Shown piece by piece: positions 43,306 through 51,745 of a stretch of DNA of 64,000 nucleotides (its first letter is position 1; each line of letters starts with the position of its first letter). The stretch is from SURF-55 sp040755195 (lineage in GTDB: Bacteria; Bacillota; Desulfotomaculia; Desulfotomaculales; Ammonificaceae): the NCBI GenBank assembly GCA_040755195.1, contig JBFMBL010000012.1, positions 9,341-73,340 of the forward strand, given 5' to 3'. Position numbers and translations under genes: made by a program. Below the pieces are notes generated by a model, which saw only the letters and a program-made list of their open reading frames with translations, was not told where the DNA came from and made no database searches.

Positions 43306-43518
43306 TTTGCCCAGCTCCTTTCTGATAAACGAAGGGATTTATGGTATATTATTTCCTCCTTTCGAAGCAAATTCCTGCTAACAAATTTAGAAACCTTTCG
43401 ACAATTAGTTGCCTGTACGGACCGAAGAAATTTCATTAAAACAATGGTACAGTACCTTTAGTCTTTTCTCACTGCATCGCGTTCAACCGCGTCCCGGCTT
43501 TGTCCCCTCCACCAGAGA

Positions 43519-43550
43519 TAAAAAAACCCCGGCTTGTCAGCCGAGGTCTT
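43519..43550 (-). terminator. Terminator of the cold-shock gene
   Basis: Minus-strand stem CCTCGGC/GCCGGGG followed by seven T residues, 14 nt past the stop at 43564. Confidence 0.9.
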
Positions 43551-43563
43551 TGGTTCATCTTTG

Positions 43564-43764
43564 TTAGACTTTTGTCACGTTCGCCGCCTGTGGTCCCCTC
43601 GGACCGTCGACTATTTCGAATTCAACTTCTTGTCCTTCCTGGAGTGCTTTAAACCCGCGCTCCTGAATGGCGGAGTAATGTACGAACACGTCGCCGCCGC
43701 CATCCAAACGCTCGATGAACCCGTAACCCTTTTCCCTACTGAACCACTTGACTCGACCTTGCAT
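43564..43764 (-). CDS. Cold-shock domain protein
   Basis: Single-strand nucleic acid chaperone. 66 residues with RNP1 KGYGFIER and RNP2 DVFVHYSAI, both intact; Trp in VKWFSREKGYG. ATG at 43764 with AGGAGG upstream is chosen over an upstream in-frame start that lies in the leader. Own promoter (43812-43840), 40-nt leader and terminator, a monocistronic unit. Confidence 0.95.
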   Translation of the reverse strand: MQGRVKWFSREKGYGFIERLDGGGDVFVHYSAIQERGFKALQEGQEVEFEIVDGPRGPQAANVTKV

Positions 43765-43811
43765 TAAAAAACAACCTCCTAAGAATTTATCCGCGGCATG
43801 CCGCTTAAGGC

Positions 43812-43840
43812 ATTTTATCACAGCCCGTTTGTTATGTCAA
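43812..43840 (-). promoter_or_regulatory. Promoter of the cold-shock gene
   Basis: Minus strand: TTGACA (43835-43840), 17 bp, TAAAAT (43812-43817). Near-consensus sigma-A promoter. Confidence 0.85.
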
Positions 43841-44000
43841 GTTTCTGGAAAAACGGTGTTATCCTTATTGTGACATCCTTCCGTACTGTCGTTTTGTAAT
43901 ATTATTCAAGAACGCTCTCCTATTTCCCCACCCTATACGGCAATACACGCAACGCCTTAATTCACATTCGAAACCTTAGCGTTTTTCCGAATCAGATCCG

Positions 44001-44474
44001 TTATCGCGGTTCGACCGGAAAACGCACCTCGGTTTCGAGTTTGTCCACCGGCGTTTCATAGAAATCCCGGGGGTATACCTCCTCCGCAGGCGCGGCAAGA
44101 CGGTATCCCTTGTCGTATACCACCTGGAACAAGGCCGGGAGCAGGAATTCTATGCTTGAGTAGCCGCCCCGGTACATGGCAAACACTACTTCGCGCTGCG
44201 GAAGGTCCTTAACCCCCGGTCCGTTTTCATCCGCCGCGGCAACCATCTCCCCTTCCACGGAGATCTGTAGCTCCCATTCCCTTAGCGGCGGCGGCATTCC
44301 GGCCGGGTTGCTGTGGTAGATTAAAACCGGCTCCCCTACCGGTCTCAGTTTATTTGCTTTAATCCACGCAACGAGTTCTTTAAAGACATCCGAAATGCCT
44401 TCGTACATTCCTTTCCGCATAAGGTATGCCACCCTTGACGGGGGTAGTGTCTTCACTCCCACTTCAGGCCACAT
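44001..44474 (-). CDS. GyrI-like / effector-binding domain protein
   Basis: 157 residues forming one GyrI-like (SHS2 duplication) domain: VKTLPPSRVAYLMRKGMYEGISDVFKELVAWI in the first repeat, and EVVFAMYRGGYSSIEFLLPALFQVVYDKGYRLAAPAEEVYPRDFYETPVDKLETEVRFPV in the second, with the ligand-pocket Glu positions typical of BmrR/GyrI-type sensors. No DNA-binding domain, so a stand-alone small-molecule binder or hydrolase of unknown ligand. Divergent from the response-regulator gene, sharing a 74-bp intergenic region. Confidence 0.82.
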   Translation of the reverse strand: MWPEVGVKTLPPSRVAYLMRKGMYEGISDVFKELVAWIKANKLRPVGEPVLIYHSNPAGMPPPLREWELQISVEGEMVAAADENGPGVKDLPQREVVFAMYRGGYSSIEFLLPALFQVVYDKGYRLAAPAEEVYPRDFYETPVDKLETEVRFPVEPR

Positions 44475-44548
44475 GACAATTCAACTCCATTCTCACTACT
44501 TCGTGTAATGTTATAATAACTTAAACATGGTCTTCCGGGGGGAAAAAT

Positions 44549-45229
44549 GTGTCCTTGATTTTGATAGTAGACGACGAGCGTTTACTTGTTAAAGGTCTGA
44601 AACGCAGCCTCGAAGAAAACGGGTTTACGGTGGAAGCGGCTTACGACGGCGAGGAAGCTCTTAAGGTTTTACAGGAGAAGCGAATCGACCTCGTTATACT
44701 CGACATCATGCTGCCTAAACTCGACGGTCTGGAAGTCTGCCGCCGCATCAGGAACCGGTGGGACATCCCGGTGATCATGCTTACCGCCCGTGGGGAGGAC
44801 ACCGACAAGATCGTGGGACTCGAACTCGGCGCCGACGATTACCTTGCCAAACCGTTTAACACCAGGGAGCTCATCGCCCGGGTCAAGGCCGTGTTGCGCC
44901 GCGCGACATATACCGGGCATGAGCCGGCCGGCGCGGTCTTTAAATTTGACGAACTGGAGATTGACATCCCCCGCCAGCGCGTTACCGTTAATTCCAGCCA
45001 GGTGGAATTAACGGTAACGGAGTTTAACCTCCTGGCTACCCTTGCCCGCCATCCCGGCCGGGTGTTTACGCGTGAGGTTTTGCTTGAACAGGTCTGGGGA
45101 TCGCCTTATACCGACCCGAGAACCGTCGACGTTTATATCCGCCGCGTCCGCGAGAAGGTTGAACCGGACGCCGCCCACCCACGATGGATCATGACCCGGC
45201 GGGGCGCCGGGTACTATTTTCAGGAGTAA
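44549..45229 (+). CDS. OmpR/PhoP-family response regulator
   Basis: Receiver domain with acidic pocket D8 D9, phospho-acceptor D52 (LVILDIMLP), T80 region (IMLTARGEDTD) and K101 region (YLAKPF), then a winged-helix DNA-binding domain (LTVTEFNLLATLARHPGRVFTREVLLEQVWG ... VDVYIRRVREKVEPD). GTG start at 44549 with GGGGGG upstream; TATAAT at 44512-44517 may be its -10. Four nt before the kinase gene. Signal unknown; the lipoprotein gene downstream, with repeated GTAAC sites, is a likely target. Confidence 0.94.
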   Translation: MSLILIVDDERLLVKGLKRSLEENGFTVEAAYDGEEALKVLQEKRIDLVILDIMLPKLDGLEVCRRIRNRWDIPVIMLTARGEDTDKIVGLELGADDYLAKPFNTRELIARVKAVLRRATYTGHEPAGAVFKFDELEIDIPRQRVTVNSSQVELTVTEFNLLATLARHPGRVFTREVLLEQVWGSPYTDPRTVDVYIRRVREKVEPDAAHPRWIMTRRGAGYYFQE

Positions 45230-45233
45230 CGCC

Positions 45234-46640
45234 GTGCGCCTGGGCATACGATGGAAACTCGCCGGGGTTTATTTTGTTGTTATTATCGCCATACTGACCG
45301 GCACCAATTTATTTGTGCTCCGTACCCTTGAAAAAGGCTACCTGCAAACCCGCCAGGCAACCTATTTGGGGAACGCCAATATAATCGCATCCACAGGGGG
45401 AAATGCCATCCTGCAGGCGGACCGAAATGCGTATTATCTTGCCCGCCGGTTCAGCGAGCAGATGGGAGCAAGGGTGCTGATTGTAGACCACCGAGGCCGG
45501 GTGATGGTGGATTCCTTTGACGAAACCTGGCTGAAAGGCCGGATCCTTCAACATCCCGAGGCACAGGCGGCATTGAAAGGCCAAAGTGCCGCAGCCGCTC
45601 ACATTCTTGCGGACGGAGAACGCGTTCTTTACGCAGCCGTTCCATTGGCGGGTGAGAACGGATCAACGGGAGCAGTCGTGATTGTTGCCGGGCTCAGCGA
45701 TGTTTACACCGCTCTTGCCCAGATACGCGGCCGGATGGCGGCGGTTTCGCTCGGCAGCGGTTTTTTCGCGGCTATGCTGAGCCTCACCCTGGCCGGTCTG
45801 CTCACCAGGCCGCTCAACGAACTGAGGCGCGCAGCGCAGCGCATGGCCGCGGGGCGCCTGGGCTTTTCGGTGCCCGTGCGAAGCAGGGACGAAATTGGAG
45901 AACTCGCTCATGCTTTCAACACCATGAGCACGGAACTGGCGCGTGTGGACAAGATGCGGCGCGAATTTCTGGCTAATGCATCTCACGAACTCAAATCTCC
46001 TTTAAGCTCAATCAAAGCGCTTTCACAATCGCTTATCGACGGGCGGGAAGAAGATGTCACCGTATACCGCGAGTTCCTACGTGATATAGATGCGGAGATT
46101 GACAGGTTGACCCGCCTGGTAAACGATATGCTGGAAATGACACGTCTCGAAGGCGACACCCGCCCCGTACCCCGCACGGAAGAAGACATCGGTGGGTTGA
46201 TAGAGCACGTGGCGGCCCTTCTCAGCGCCAGGGCTCACAACAAGGGTATCACCATGCGAATCGCGGCGGACCGGGCGTTGAAGTGGCGGGTGAACGCGGA
46301 CCTGTTGACACTTGTGCTGGTAAACCTTACAGACAACGCCCTTCGCTACACTCCGCCCGGCGGCGAGGTCTCCATAACCGCCGAAGCAAATACGGGAAAC
46401 CTTGTTGTTACGGTTCAGGATACCGGGGCAGGCATCCCCGCGGAAGAACTGCCGAATGTTTTCGAGCGTTTTTACCGGGTTGACAGGGCGCGTTCCAGGG
46501 AAACCGGGGGAACGGGGCTTGGACTGGCCATTGTAAAGCGGGCAGTGGAGCGCATGGGCGGCCGGATAGAACTTGAAAGCGCCCCGGGTAAGGGGACAAG
46601 TTCTACAATAAGACTGCCGAATACTGTAACATTACCGTAA
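45234..46640 (+). CDS. Membrane sensor histidine kinase
   Basis: 468 residues: transmembrane helix 1 (about 8-29), extracytoplasmic sensor region (30-160), helix 2 (about 172-195), HAMP (LTRPLNELRRAAQRMAAGRLGFSVPVRSRDEIGELAHAFN), dimerisation domain with His250 in FLANASHELKSPLSS, and HATPase with NLTDNALRYTP, VQDTGAGIP and GGTGLGLAIVKRAVERMGG. All catalytic boxes intact. Partner of the regulator just upstream. Its stop lies inside the GTAAC repeat region that precedes the next gene. Confidence 0.95.
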   Translation: MRLGIRWKLAGVYFVVIIAILTGTNLFVLRTLEKGYLQTRQATYLGNANIIASTGGNAILQADRNAYYLARRFSEQMGARVLIVDHRGRVMVDSFDETWLKGRILQHPEAQAALKGQSAAAAHILADGERVLYAAVPLAGENGSTGAVVIVAGLSDVYTALAQIRGRMAAVSLGSGFFAAMLSLTLAGLLTRPLNELRRAAQRMAAGRLGFSVPVRSRDEIGELAHAFNTMSTELARVDKMRREFLANASHELKSPLSSIKALSQSLIDGREEDVTVYREFLRDIDAEIDRLTRLVNDMLEMTRLEGDTRPVPRTEEDIGGLIEHVAALLSARAHNKGITMRIAADRALKWRVNADLLTLVLVNLTDNALRYTPPGGEVSITAEANTGNLVVTVQDTGAGIPAEELPNVFERFYRVDRARSRETGGTGLGLAIVKRAVERMGGRIELESAPGKGTSSTIRLPNTVTLP

Positions 46641-46679
46641 CAGTCAATTTATTGCGTTGTAACAATCTGGTCTTACAAT
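46626..46679 (+). promoter_or_regulatory. OmpR-type binding sites and promoter ahead of the GerMN lipoprotein gene
   Basis: GTAAC occurs at 46626, 46637 and 46659, spaced 11 and 22 bp, one and two helix turns, as expected for tandem binding of an OmpR-family regulator. A promoter fits beside them: TTGCGT (46652-46657), 16 bp, TACAAT (46674-46679). Confidence 0.5.
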
Positions 46680-46724
46680 TACCTTAAAGGCTGCGGCCAA
46701 AACTAAAATACGGAGGTCTCACTC

Positions 46725-47324
46725 ATGTCACGGAAAAGAAGCAACCGGAAGTTATTTCTTTCAGGTCTCGCGCTGGCGGCACTGTTGACGTTGACGGTCT
46801 TGATCGGCGGGTGCGGCAACAAACCGGACGCCAAGCCTGACATCGGAGGCGCCGGGCACAACGCCGAGGACAGAACTCCGGACATCAGCGCTGAGCCGAA
46901 GGAAACGAAGGAAAAGGTAACCCTTTATTTCGGCGACAACCAGGCGATGTACCTGATACCCGAAACGCGTGAAGTGGCAAAGGGCGGCCGGACGCTCGAA
47001 GAGGTCATTATCAACGAGCTGATCAAGGGCCCCCGGAACCCCGAACTCACCAGGACGATACCCGGCGGGACAAGTCTTATTTCTGTCCAGGTGGTAGACG
47101 GAGTTGCTTACGCCAACTTCTCCAAGGAACTGCAGACAAAACACTGGGGCGGTACGGCGGGCGAAACGATGACCGTCTACTCGGTGGTAAACTCGCTGGC
47201 CAAGCTTGAAGGCGTAAAACAGGTGCAGTTCCTGTTAGAGGGCAAAAAGCTGGAAACGCTTGCAGGACATTACGACCTTACCGGACCGGTGGCGCCGCGG
47301 TGGGACCTGGTGAATGAGAAGTGA
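46725..47324 (+). CDS. GerMN-domain lipoprotein
   Basis: 199 residues. Signal peptide with lipobox ending at Cys30 (LIGGC), an acidic linker, then a GerMN domain (VTLYFGDNQAMYLIPETREV...LEEVIINELIKGPRNPELTRTIPGGTSLISVQVVDGVAYANFSKELQTKHWGGTAGETMTVYSVVNSLAKLEGVKQVQFLLEGKK). The domain is found in sporulation GerM and in envelope lipoproteins. GGAGG lies upstream of ATG. Likely controlled by the two-component system just upstream. Confidence 0.92.
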   Translation: MSRKRSNRKLFLSGLALAALLTLTVLIGGCGNKPDAKPDIGGAGHNAEDRTPDISAEPKETKEKVTLYFGDNQAMYLIPETREVAKGGRTLEEVIINELIKGPRNPELTRTIPGGTSLISVQVVDGVAYANFSKELQTKHWGGTAGETMTVYSVVNSLAKLEGVKQVQFLLEGKKLETLAGHYDLTGPVAPRWDLVNEK

Positions 47325-47384
47325 GAGGTGAGAGGTTGGAGGTGAGAAAAGAAGCAGGAAAGAGAAAAGATAGAAGTACAATAT

Positions 47385-47417
47385 GGGGCTGTACGAAGGT
47401 CAGCCCCTTTTCTATTT
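47385..47417 (+). terminator. Terminator downstream of the GerMN gene
   Basis: Stem GGGGCTG/CAGCCCC (47385-47391, 47401-47407) followed by TTTTCTATTT. It closes the plus-strand two-component unit against the converging lysS gene. Heptad-like purine repeats (47322-47350) precede it. Confidence 0.85.
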
Positions 47418-47481
47418 AAAGGAATTATGATTTGTTGATCTGCTTGGTTGCGGCTAAGGGAGGCGGCTCCCGTTGCCGATT

Positions 47482-48951
47482 TCACTCCCTTGGACGGTGC
47501 AGCGGGAACAGGATCACCTCGCGTATGGAGGAAACACCGGTGAACAGCATTATGAGGCGATCGATCCCGATACCCAGGCCCCCGGCGGGCGGCATCCCGT
47601 ACTCGAGCGCCGTGACGTAGTCCTCGTCGAACATGTGCGCTTCCTCGTCGCCGGCCTCCCGCTTGTCCAACTGGCTCAAAAACCGCTGCCGCTGGTCAAG
47701 CGGGTCGTTGAGTTCGGAGAAAGCGTTCGCGATCTCCCGCCCGGCGATGAAAAGCTCAAATCTGTACGTCAGCCGCGGGTCGTCCAGCTTTCGTTTCGCG
47801 AGCGGCGATATATCCACGGGGTAGTCCAGTATGAAGGTCGGCTCAAGCAGTTCCTGCTCCACCTTTTCCTCAAAAACAGCGTTGACCGACTCCCCCCAGA
47901 GGGGCTTGTCTCCCACCTCTACGCCGAGACGCAGCGCCGCGTCCCGGGCCTCCGTAGCGTCGAGCTTGCTGAAGTCGACACCCGTTTTTTGCCGCACGAT
48001 ATCGAGGAATGACAGGCGCGGCCAGGGTGGTTGGAAGCTCAACGTTTCCGCACCGAACTCCACCTCGAAGGTTCCGAGCACCTCCCGGGCAACGGTGCTG
48101 ATCAGCTCTTCGGTAAGGTCCATCATGTTGTTGTAATCGGCGTATGCCTGGTAAAGCTCGAGCATGGTGAATTCCGGGTTGTGTCTGGTTGAAATGCCCT
48201 CGTTGCGAAAGTTGCGGTTAATTTCGTAGATCTTCTCAAAACCGCCGACAAGAAGTCTCTTTAAGTAAAGCTCCGGGGCTATCCGCAGGTACAGTTTCAG
48301 ATCGAGAGCGTTGTGGTGGGTGATAAAAGGACGTGCCGCCGCGCCGCCTGCAATCGTCTGCATCATGGGCGTCTCCACCTCGAGGAATTCGCGGTGGTCG
48401 AGAAAGCGGCGAATGGCCTGAATAACCTTGCTTCTCAAAACAAACGTCTGTTTTACTTCGGGATTAACGATAAGATCGAGGTAGCGCTGGCGGGAGCGGA
48501 GTTCCACATCCCTGAGCCCGTGCCACTTTTCGGGAAGCGGCCGCAAGGACTTCGCGAGCAAGGTAATCTCCTTCACCCCGATGGTGATCTCTCCCGTACG
48601 GGTCCGAAAGACGGTGCCGCGCACGCCGAGGATATCGCCTATGTCTATCTTTTTAAAGATCTGATAAATTTCGGGCCCGACCTCATCCTGGCGGACATGA
48701 ATCTGTATCCGGCCGGAAAAATCCTGGAGGTCGCCAAATGCGGCCTTCCCGTGACCGCGCTTGGCTATCAGCCTGCCCGCGATACTCACCTCTTTACCTT
48801 CGAGGCCCGTAAAACCGCTGGTGACCTCGTGCGTGCTGCAGGTTCGCTCGTATCGCCCGCCGTATGGTTGGATCCCGGTTTCTCTCAGCTCTTCGAGTTT
48901 CTCGCGACGTATCTTAAGCAGCTCGTCAAGCTCTTCTTGAGGTTCACGCAT
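47482..48951 (-). CDS. lysS: Lysyl-tRNA synthetase, class II
   Basis: Charges tRNA-Lys. N-terminal OB-fold anticodon-binding domain (VSIAGRLIAKRGHGKAAFGDLQDFSGRIQIHVR), then the catalytic core with motif 1 (VIQAIRRFLDHREFLEVETPMM), motif 2 (NRNFRNEGISTRHNPEFTMLE) and motif 3 (GMPPAGGLGIGIDRLIMLFTG). ATG at 48951 (489 residues) has AGGAG 9 nt upstream. 27 nt downstream of greA, transcribed with it. Confidence 0.96.
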   Translation of the reverse strand: MREPQEELDELLKIRREKLEELRETGIQPYGGRYERTCSTHEVTSGFTGLEGKEVSIAGRLIAKRGHGKAAFGDLQDFSGRIQIHVRQDEVGPEIYQIFKKIDIGDILGVRGTVFRTRTGEITIGVKEITLLAKSLRPLPEKWHGLRDVELRSRQRYLDLIVNPEVKQTFVLRSKVIQAIRRFLDHREFLEVETPMMQTIAGGAAARPFITHHNALDLKLYLRIAPELYLKRLLVGGFEKIYEINRNFRNEGISTRHNPEFTMLELYQAYADYNNMMDLTEELISTVAREVLGTFEVEFGAETLSFQPPWPRLSFLDIVRQKTGVDFSKLDATEARDAALRLGVEVGDKPLWGESVNAVFEEKVEQELLEPTFILDYPVDISPLAKRKLDDPRLTYRFELFIAGREIANAFSELNDPLDQRQRFLSQLDKREAGDEEAHMFDEDYVTALEYGMPPAGGLGIGIDRLIMLFTGVSSIREVILFPLHRPRE

Positions 48952-48978
48952 CTTTAAATACTCCTGCCACATTTGGGA

Positions 48979-49458
48979 TTACTTCTTTATGATATCGAGG
49001 ATCATCAGTTTCCGTGTTCCGGCAGGGGCCTGAACGTCAACGACAGCACCTTTCTGCCGCCCCAATACGCTCTGCCCCACCGGCGACTCGTTGGAAATCT
49101 TCATTGACCCGGGATCGGCCTCCGCCGAACCCACAATTGTGTATTCGTACTCCTCGCCGTCGGAAAGGTCCTTCAGCTTGATGGTCGATCCGATACTCAC
49201 CTCGTCGGTCCCGACCTCGGTCGCATCTATCACACGCGCATTGCGGAGCATTTTCTCGAGTTTTAAAATCTGTCCCTCGAGAAATGCTTGTTCGTTCTTG
49301 GCATCTTCATACTCAGAGTTCTCGGTTATATCCCCAAACTCGATCGCTTGCTTGATCCGCTCCGCCACTTCGCGACGCCGGACAGATTTCAGGGTTTCAA
49401 GCTCATCTTCCAGCTTTCGCAATCCTTCATCTGTAAGGATGACTTCTTTTTCTCTCAT
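48979..49458 (-). CDS. greA: Transcription elongation factor GreA
   Basis: Rescues backtracked RNA polymerase by stimulating RNA cleavage. 159 residues with the N-terminal coiled coil and acidic tip (EFGDITENSEYEDAKNEQAFLEGQI, tip Asp/Glu present) and C-terminal FKBP-like domain (VSIGSTIKLKDLSDGEEYEYTIVGSAEADP...ISNESPVGQSVLGRQKGAVVDVQAP). Driven by the consensus promoter at 49621-49650 with a leader of about 155 nt. Confidence 0.96.
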   Translation of the reverse strand: MREKEVILTDEGLRKLEDELETLKSVRRREVAERIKQAIEFGDITENSEYEDAKNEQAFLEGQILKLEKMLRNARVIDATEVGTDEVSIGSTIKLKDLSDGEEYEYTIVGSAEADPGSMKISNESPVGQSVLGRQKGAVVDVQAPAGTRKLMILDIIKK

Positions 49459-49620
49459 TGAATCTTCTCCTTACCAACTGTAATTGCTTCGAACCAATAT
49501 AATATATCCATATATGCGCTGCATCTCTTAATATTCAGTCCGGGATATAACCTGTTAAAAACAACTTTAGCACTGCGTCCGCTAAAAACAGCACAGTGCC
49601 TTCCCCGACCTTTGGGCATC

Positions 49621-49650
49621 ATTATAAAAAGCCCGGTTTCAGTTTGTCAA
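49621..49650 (-). promoter_or_regulatory. Consensus sigma-A promoter for greA-lysS
   Basis: Minus strand TTGACA (49645-49650), 18 bp, TATAAT (49621-49626), both hexamers perfect. The -35 box overlaps the stop codon of the upstream gene. Confidence 0.88.
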
Positions 49651-50723
49651 GTACGGCTTTTTTGCATCGCCGCTTTCCTCACCTGTTCAATGGCTGCCTC
49701 GTCGAGAGCTTTCTCGAAGCTGCGAAAACCGGCGAGCCCAAAGCCGTGCTTTTTTGCAAGAGCCGCAATTTCTTCCACCTTCTCGGTTGTAAGCTCACGG
49801 CCCAACGTAAAGGATTCGTAACGACGTTCGAGAGCAAGAACCATCGTTTCCGCCATGCAGGCGTAAGAGGTTTTAGGCGGAAAACCGAAATTTATGTTAA
49901 AGTTTACGTCCCCCGGAACCGCGACGACACCTCCCTCGATCACCAAGACATCCGGCCGTTCGGCCGCAACCCGTCGGGAAACATCCCGGGGGCGCGCCAC
50001 ATCGCACACCACGGCGCCGGGTTTCAGGTATTCGGGTTCGATAACGCTGTCCACGGCACTGGTCACCGTAATAACAATATCGGACTTTAACAGGGTTTTC
50101 TTGATGTCGGTTGCGATCTTTGCAGCAAGGCCGGTCTTGTAAAGGATTCGGTCCGCAATCAGCTCGAGCTTTGCAGCGTCCCGTCCGACGATGGTTAAAT
50201 CCTTCGCCTCGCGGCTCAGGAGCTCGGCGCACACCTTCCCAATGGACCCGGTGGCCCCGACAACCGCCACTGCGGCTTCGCCTAGATCGTGCCCCATCAA
50301 CCGCGCCGCTTCCTTTGTTCCTGCCACCGCCGTCGCCACGGTGTAACTGTTTCCGGTTGTGACCGGAATCTTCAGCGCCTTCGCAACACTTATTCCCGCG
50401 TCGCCTACAACCTTGGTGAAGGCTCCCAGCCCGAGTATCCTCGCACCCAACCGCTCGGCAAGCTTTCCGGCCCCAATAATCTTTTTTAAAACGTAATCCG
50501 GCGGCAGGCTCATGATCTGCTTTGCAGTCAGCGGGCAGGAAACAAACCATCCTTCAGCCTCGGCGTGCGGCGAACGCACGCCGGTGATGTGCGCCACTTT
50601 CATCGAAGGCAACCACTTAAAAACGCCTTCGAGCATCTTGTCCGGGACAAAGCGGGCAAATTTGAATTTGCGCGCCACGTCTGCCGCTTTGAGCGGGTGC
50701 ATTACGAAAGCAAAATTCTCCAT
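49647..50723 (-). CDS. Acyl-ACP-reductase-like oxidoreductase (often annotated shikimate dehydrogenase-like)
   Basis: 358 residues from ATG at 50723 (GGAGGT 8 nt upstream). A Rossmann domain (AAVAVVGATGSIGKVCAELLS...LTIVGRDAAKLELIA) is embedded in a layout I recognise from cyanobacterial long-chain acyl-ACP reductase: FAFVMHPL at the start, GLGAFTKVV, TTGNSYTVATAV before the nucleotide fold, and YACMAETMVLALERRYESFTLGRELTTEKVEEIAALAKKHGF at the end. Those enzymes reduce acyl-ACP to fatty aldehyde. A classical AroE has a different N-terminal domain. Substrate here is unproven. Sits after dusB, 50 nt away. Confidence 0.72.
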   Translation of the reverse strand: MENFAFVMHPLKAADVARKFKFARFVPDKMLEGVFKWLPSMKVAHITGVRSPHAEAEGWFVSCPLTAKQIMSLPPDYVLKKIIGAGKLAERLGARILGLGAFTKVVGDAGISVAKALKIPVTTGNSYTVATAVAGTKEAARLMGHDLGEAAVAVVGATGSIGKVCAELLSREAKDLTIVGRDAAKLELIADRILYKTGLAAKIATDIKKTLLKSDIVITVTSAVDSVIEPEYLKPGAVVCDVARPRDVSRRVAAERPDVLVIEGGVVAVPGDVNFNINFGFPPKTSYACMAETMVLALERRYESFTLGRELTTEKVEEIAALAKKHGFGLAGFRSFEKALDEAAIEQVRKAAMQKSRT

Positions 50724-50773
50724 GTTTTTTACCTCCGCGAAACAATCCTTCCCCATAGTAACAGGGGATGGCT

Positions 50774-51745
50774 TTAGCAGCAAGCCAAAAATTTATCTAA
50801 GAGGGATAATATCTCGTCAAAGCCGGCGGCGCGGTATACCGATTCCCTCAGACGGGCCGCTCCCTTAAGTCCGCGGGTATACCAGTCCGCCTGCCGTCGC
50901 ATCTGCACGAGGACATCTCCCGGTTCCAGAGCCATAAGCAACTCACAGTGTCTGACAGCGGCTGCAATCCGTTCTGTAGGCGTGGGAGGCGGGAGCCTCC
51001 GTCCCGTCTCCAGATAACTCCGGCAGTCGGAAAAGATCCAGGGGTTGCCGCGTGCCGCACGCCCGATCATTACGGCGTCGCAGCGCGTCTCCTCAAACAT
51101 CCGGGCTGCGTCCTCGGGTCCCCATATGTCGCCGTTTCCGATAACCGGTATATCAACCGCCTGCTTTACGGCGGAAATGATTCCCCAGTCGGCGCGGCCG
51201 GAAAAAAACTGGCTGCGGTAGCGCCCGTGCACCGTGACTCCATCTGCCCCGGCCTTTTCCACCGCCCGCGCCACAACCACCGCGTCGTGCGAATTCTCGT
51301 CCCAGCCCCGCCGCAGTTTGGCCAGCACCGGAAGATCAACGCTGCTCTTTACCGCCGCTACAATCGCTGCCGCCAGTTCCGGTTGGAGCATCAGGGCGGC
51401 CCCGGCGCCGCTCTGCACAATCCTGGGCACCGGGCAACCCATGTTTATATCGATGGCGGAGGCCCCGGCCGCCGCCGCAACCGCCGCCGCCTTCGCCATC
51501 TCTTCCGGCCGGGCGCCGAAAAGCTGCGCCACCACGCCGGTTTCACCTTTAAGATTAGGCAGCATGTGGGAATAGGTTGAGGAATGACACAAAACCGGTG
51601 CGGCAACCATTTCCGTCCAGGCCGCCGCCGCCCCGTGCTCACGCGCAATCAGCCTGAACGCCTTATCGCTGACCGAAGCCATGGGGGCAGACACCACCGG
51701 GAAGCCGGAACCGAGTAATCTTTTAAGCCTGCTGGTTCCGTTCAT
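50774..51745 (-). CDS. dusB: tRNA-dihydrouridine synthase (DusB type)
   Basis: Flavoenzyme that reduces uridine in tRNA. TIM barrel with VVSAPMASVSDKAFRLIAREHGA, catalytic Cys region DINMGCPVPRIVQSGAGAALM, the substrate loop KLRRGWDE, VHGRYRSQFFSGRADW and the FMN phosphate loop GNGDIWGPEDAARMFEETRCDAVMIGRAARGNPWIF. 323 residues. Its start overlaps the end of coaX by 23 nt. Third gene of birA-coaX-dusB. Confidence 0.93.
   Translation of the reverse strand: MNGTSRLKRLLGSGFPVVSAPMASVSDKAFRLIAREHGAAAAWTEMVAAPVLCHSSTYSHMLPNLKGETGVVAQLFGARPEEMAKAAAVAAAAGASAIDINMGCPVPRIVQSGAGAALMLQPELAAAIVAAVKSSVDLPVLAKLRRGWDENSHDAVVVARAVEKAGADGVTVHGRYRSQFFSGRADWGIISAVKQAVDIPVIGNGDIWGPEDAARMFEETRCDAVMIGRAARGNPWIFSDCRSYLETGRRLPPPTPTERIAAAVRHCELLMALEPGDVLVQMRRQADWYTRGLKGAARLRESVYRAAGFDEILSLLDKFLACC

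Noticed and set aside
47432..49483. Plus-strand frames over lysS and greA
   Set aside because: All antisense to lysS and greA, which have full motifs and a consensus promoter.
47325..49620. T-box or other leader controlling lysS
   Set aside because: No T-box (UGGN/T-box sequence) or specifier stem seen; lysS follows greA directly behind a plain promoter.
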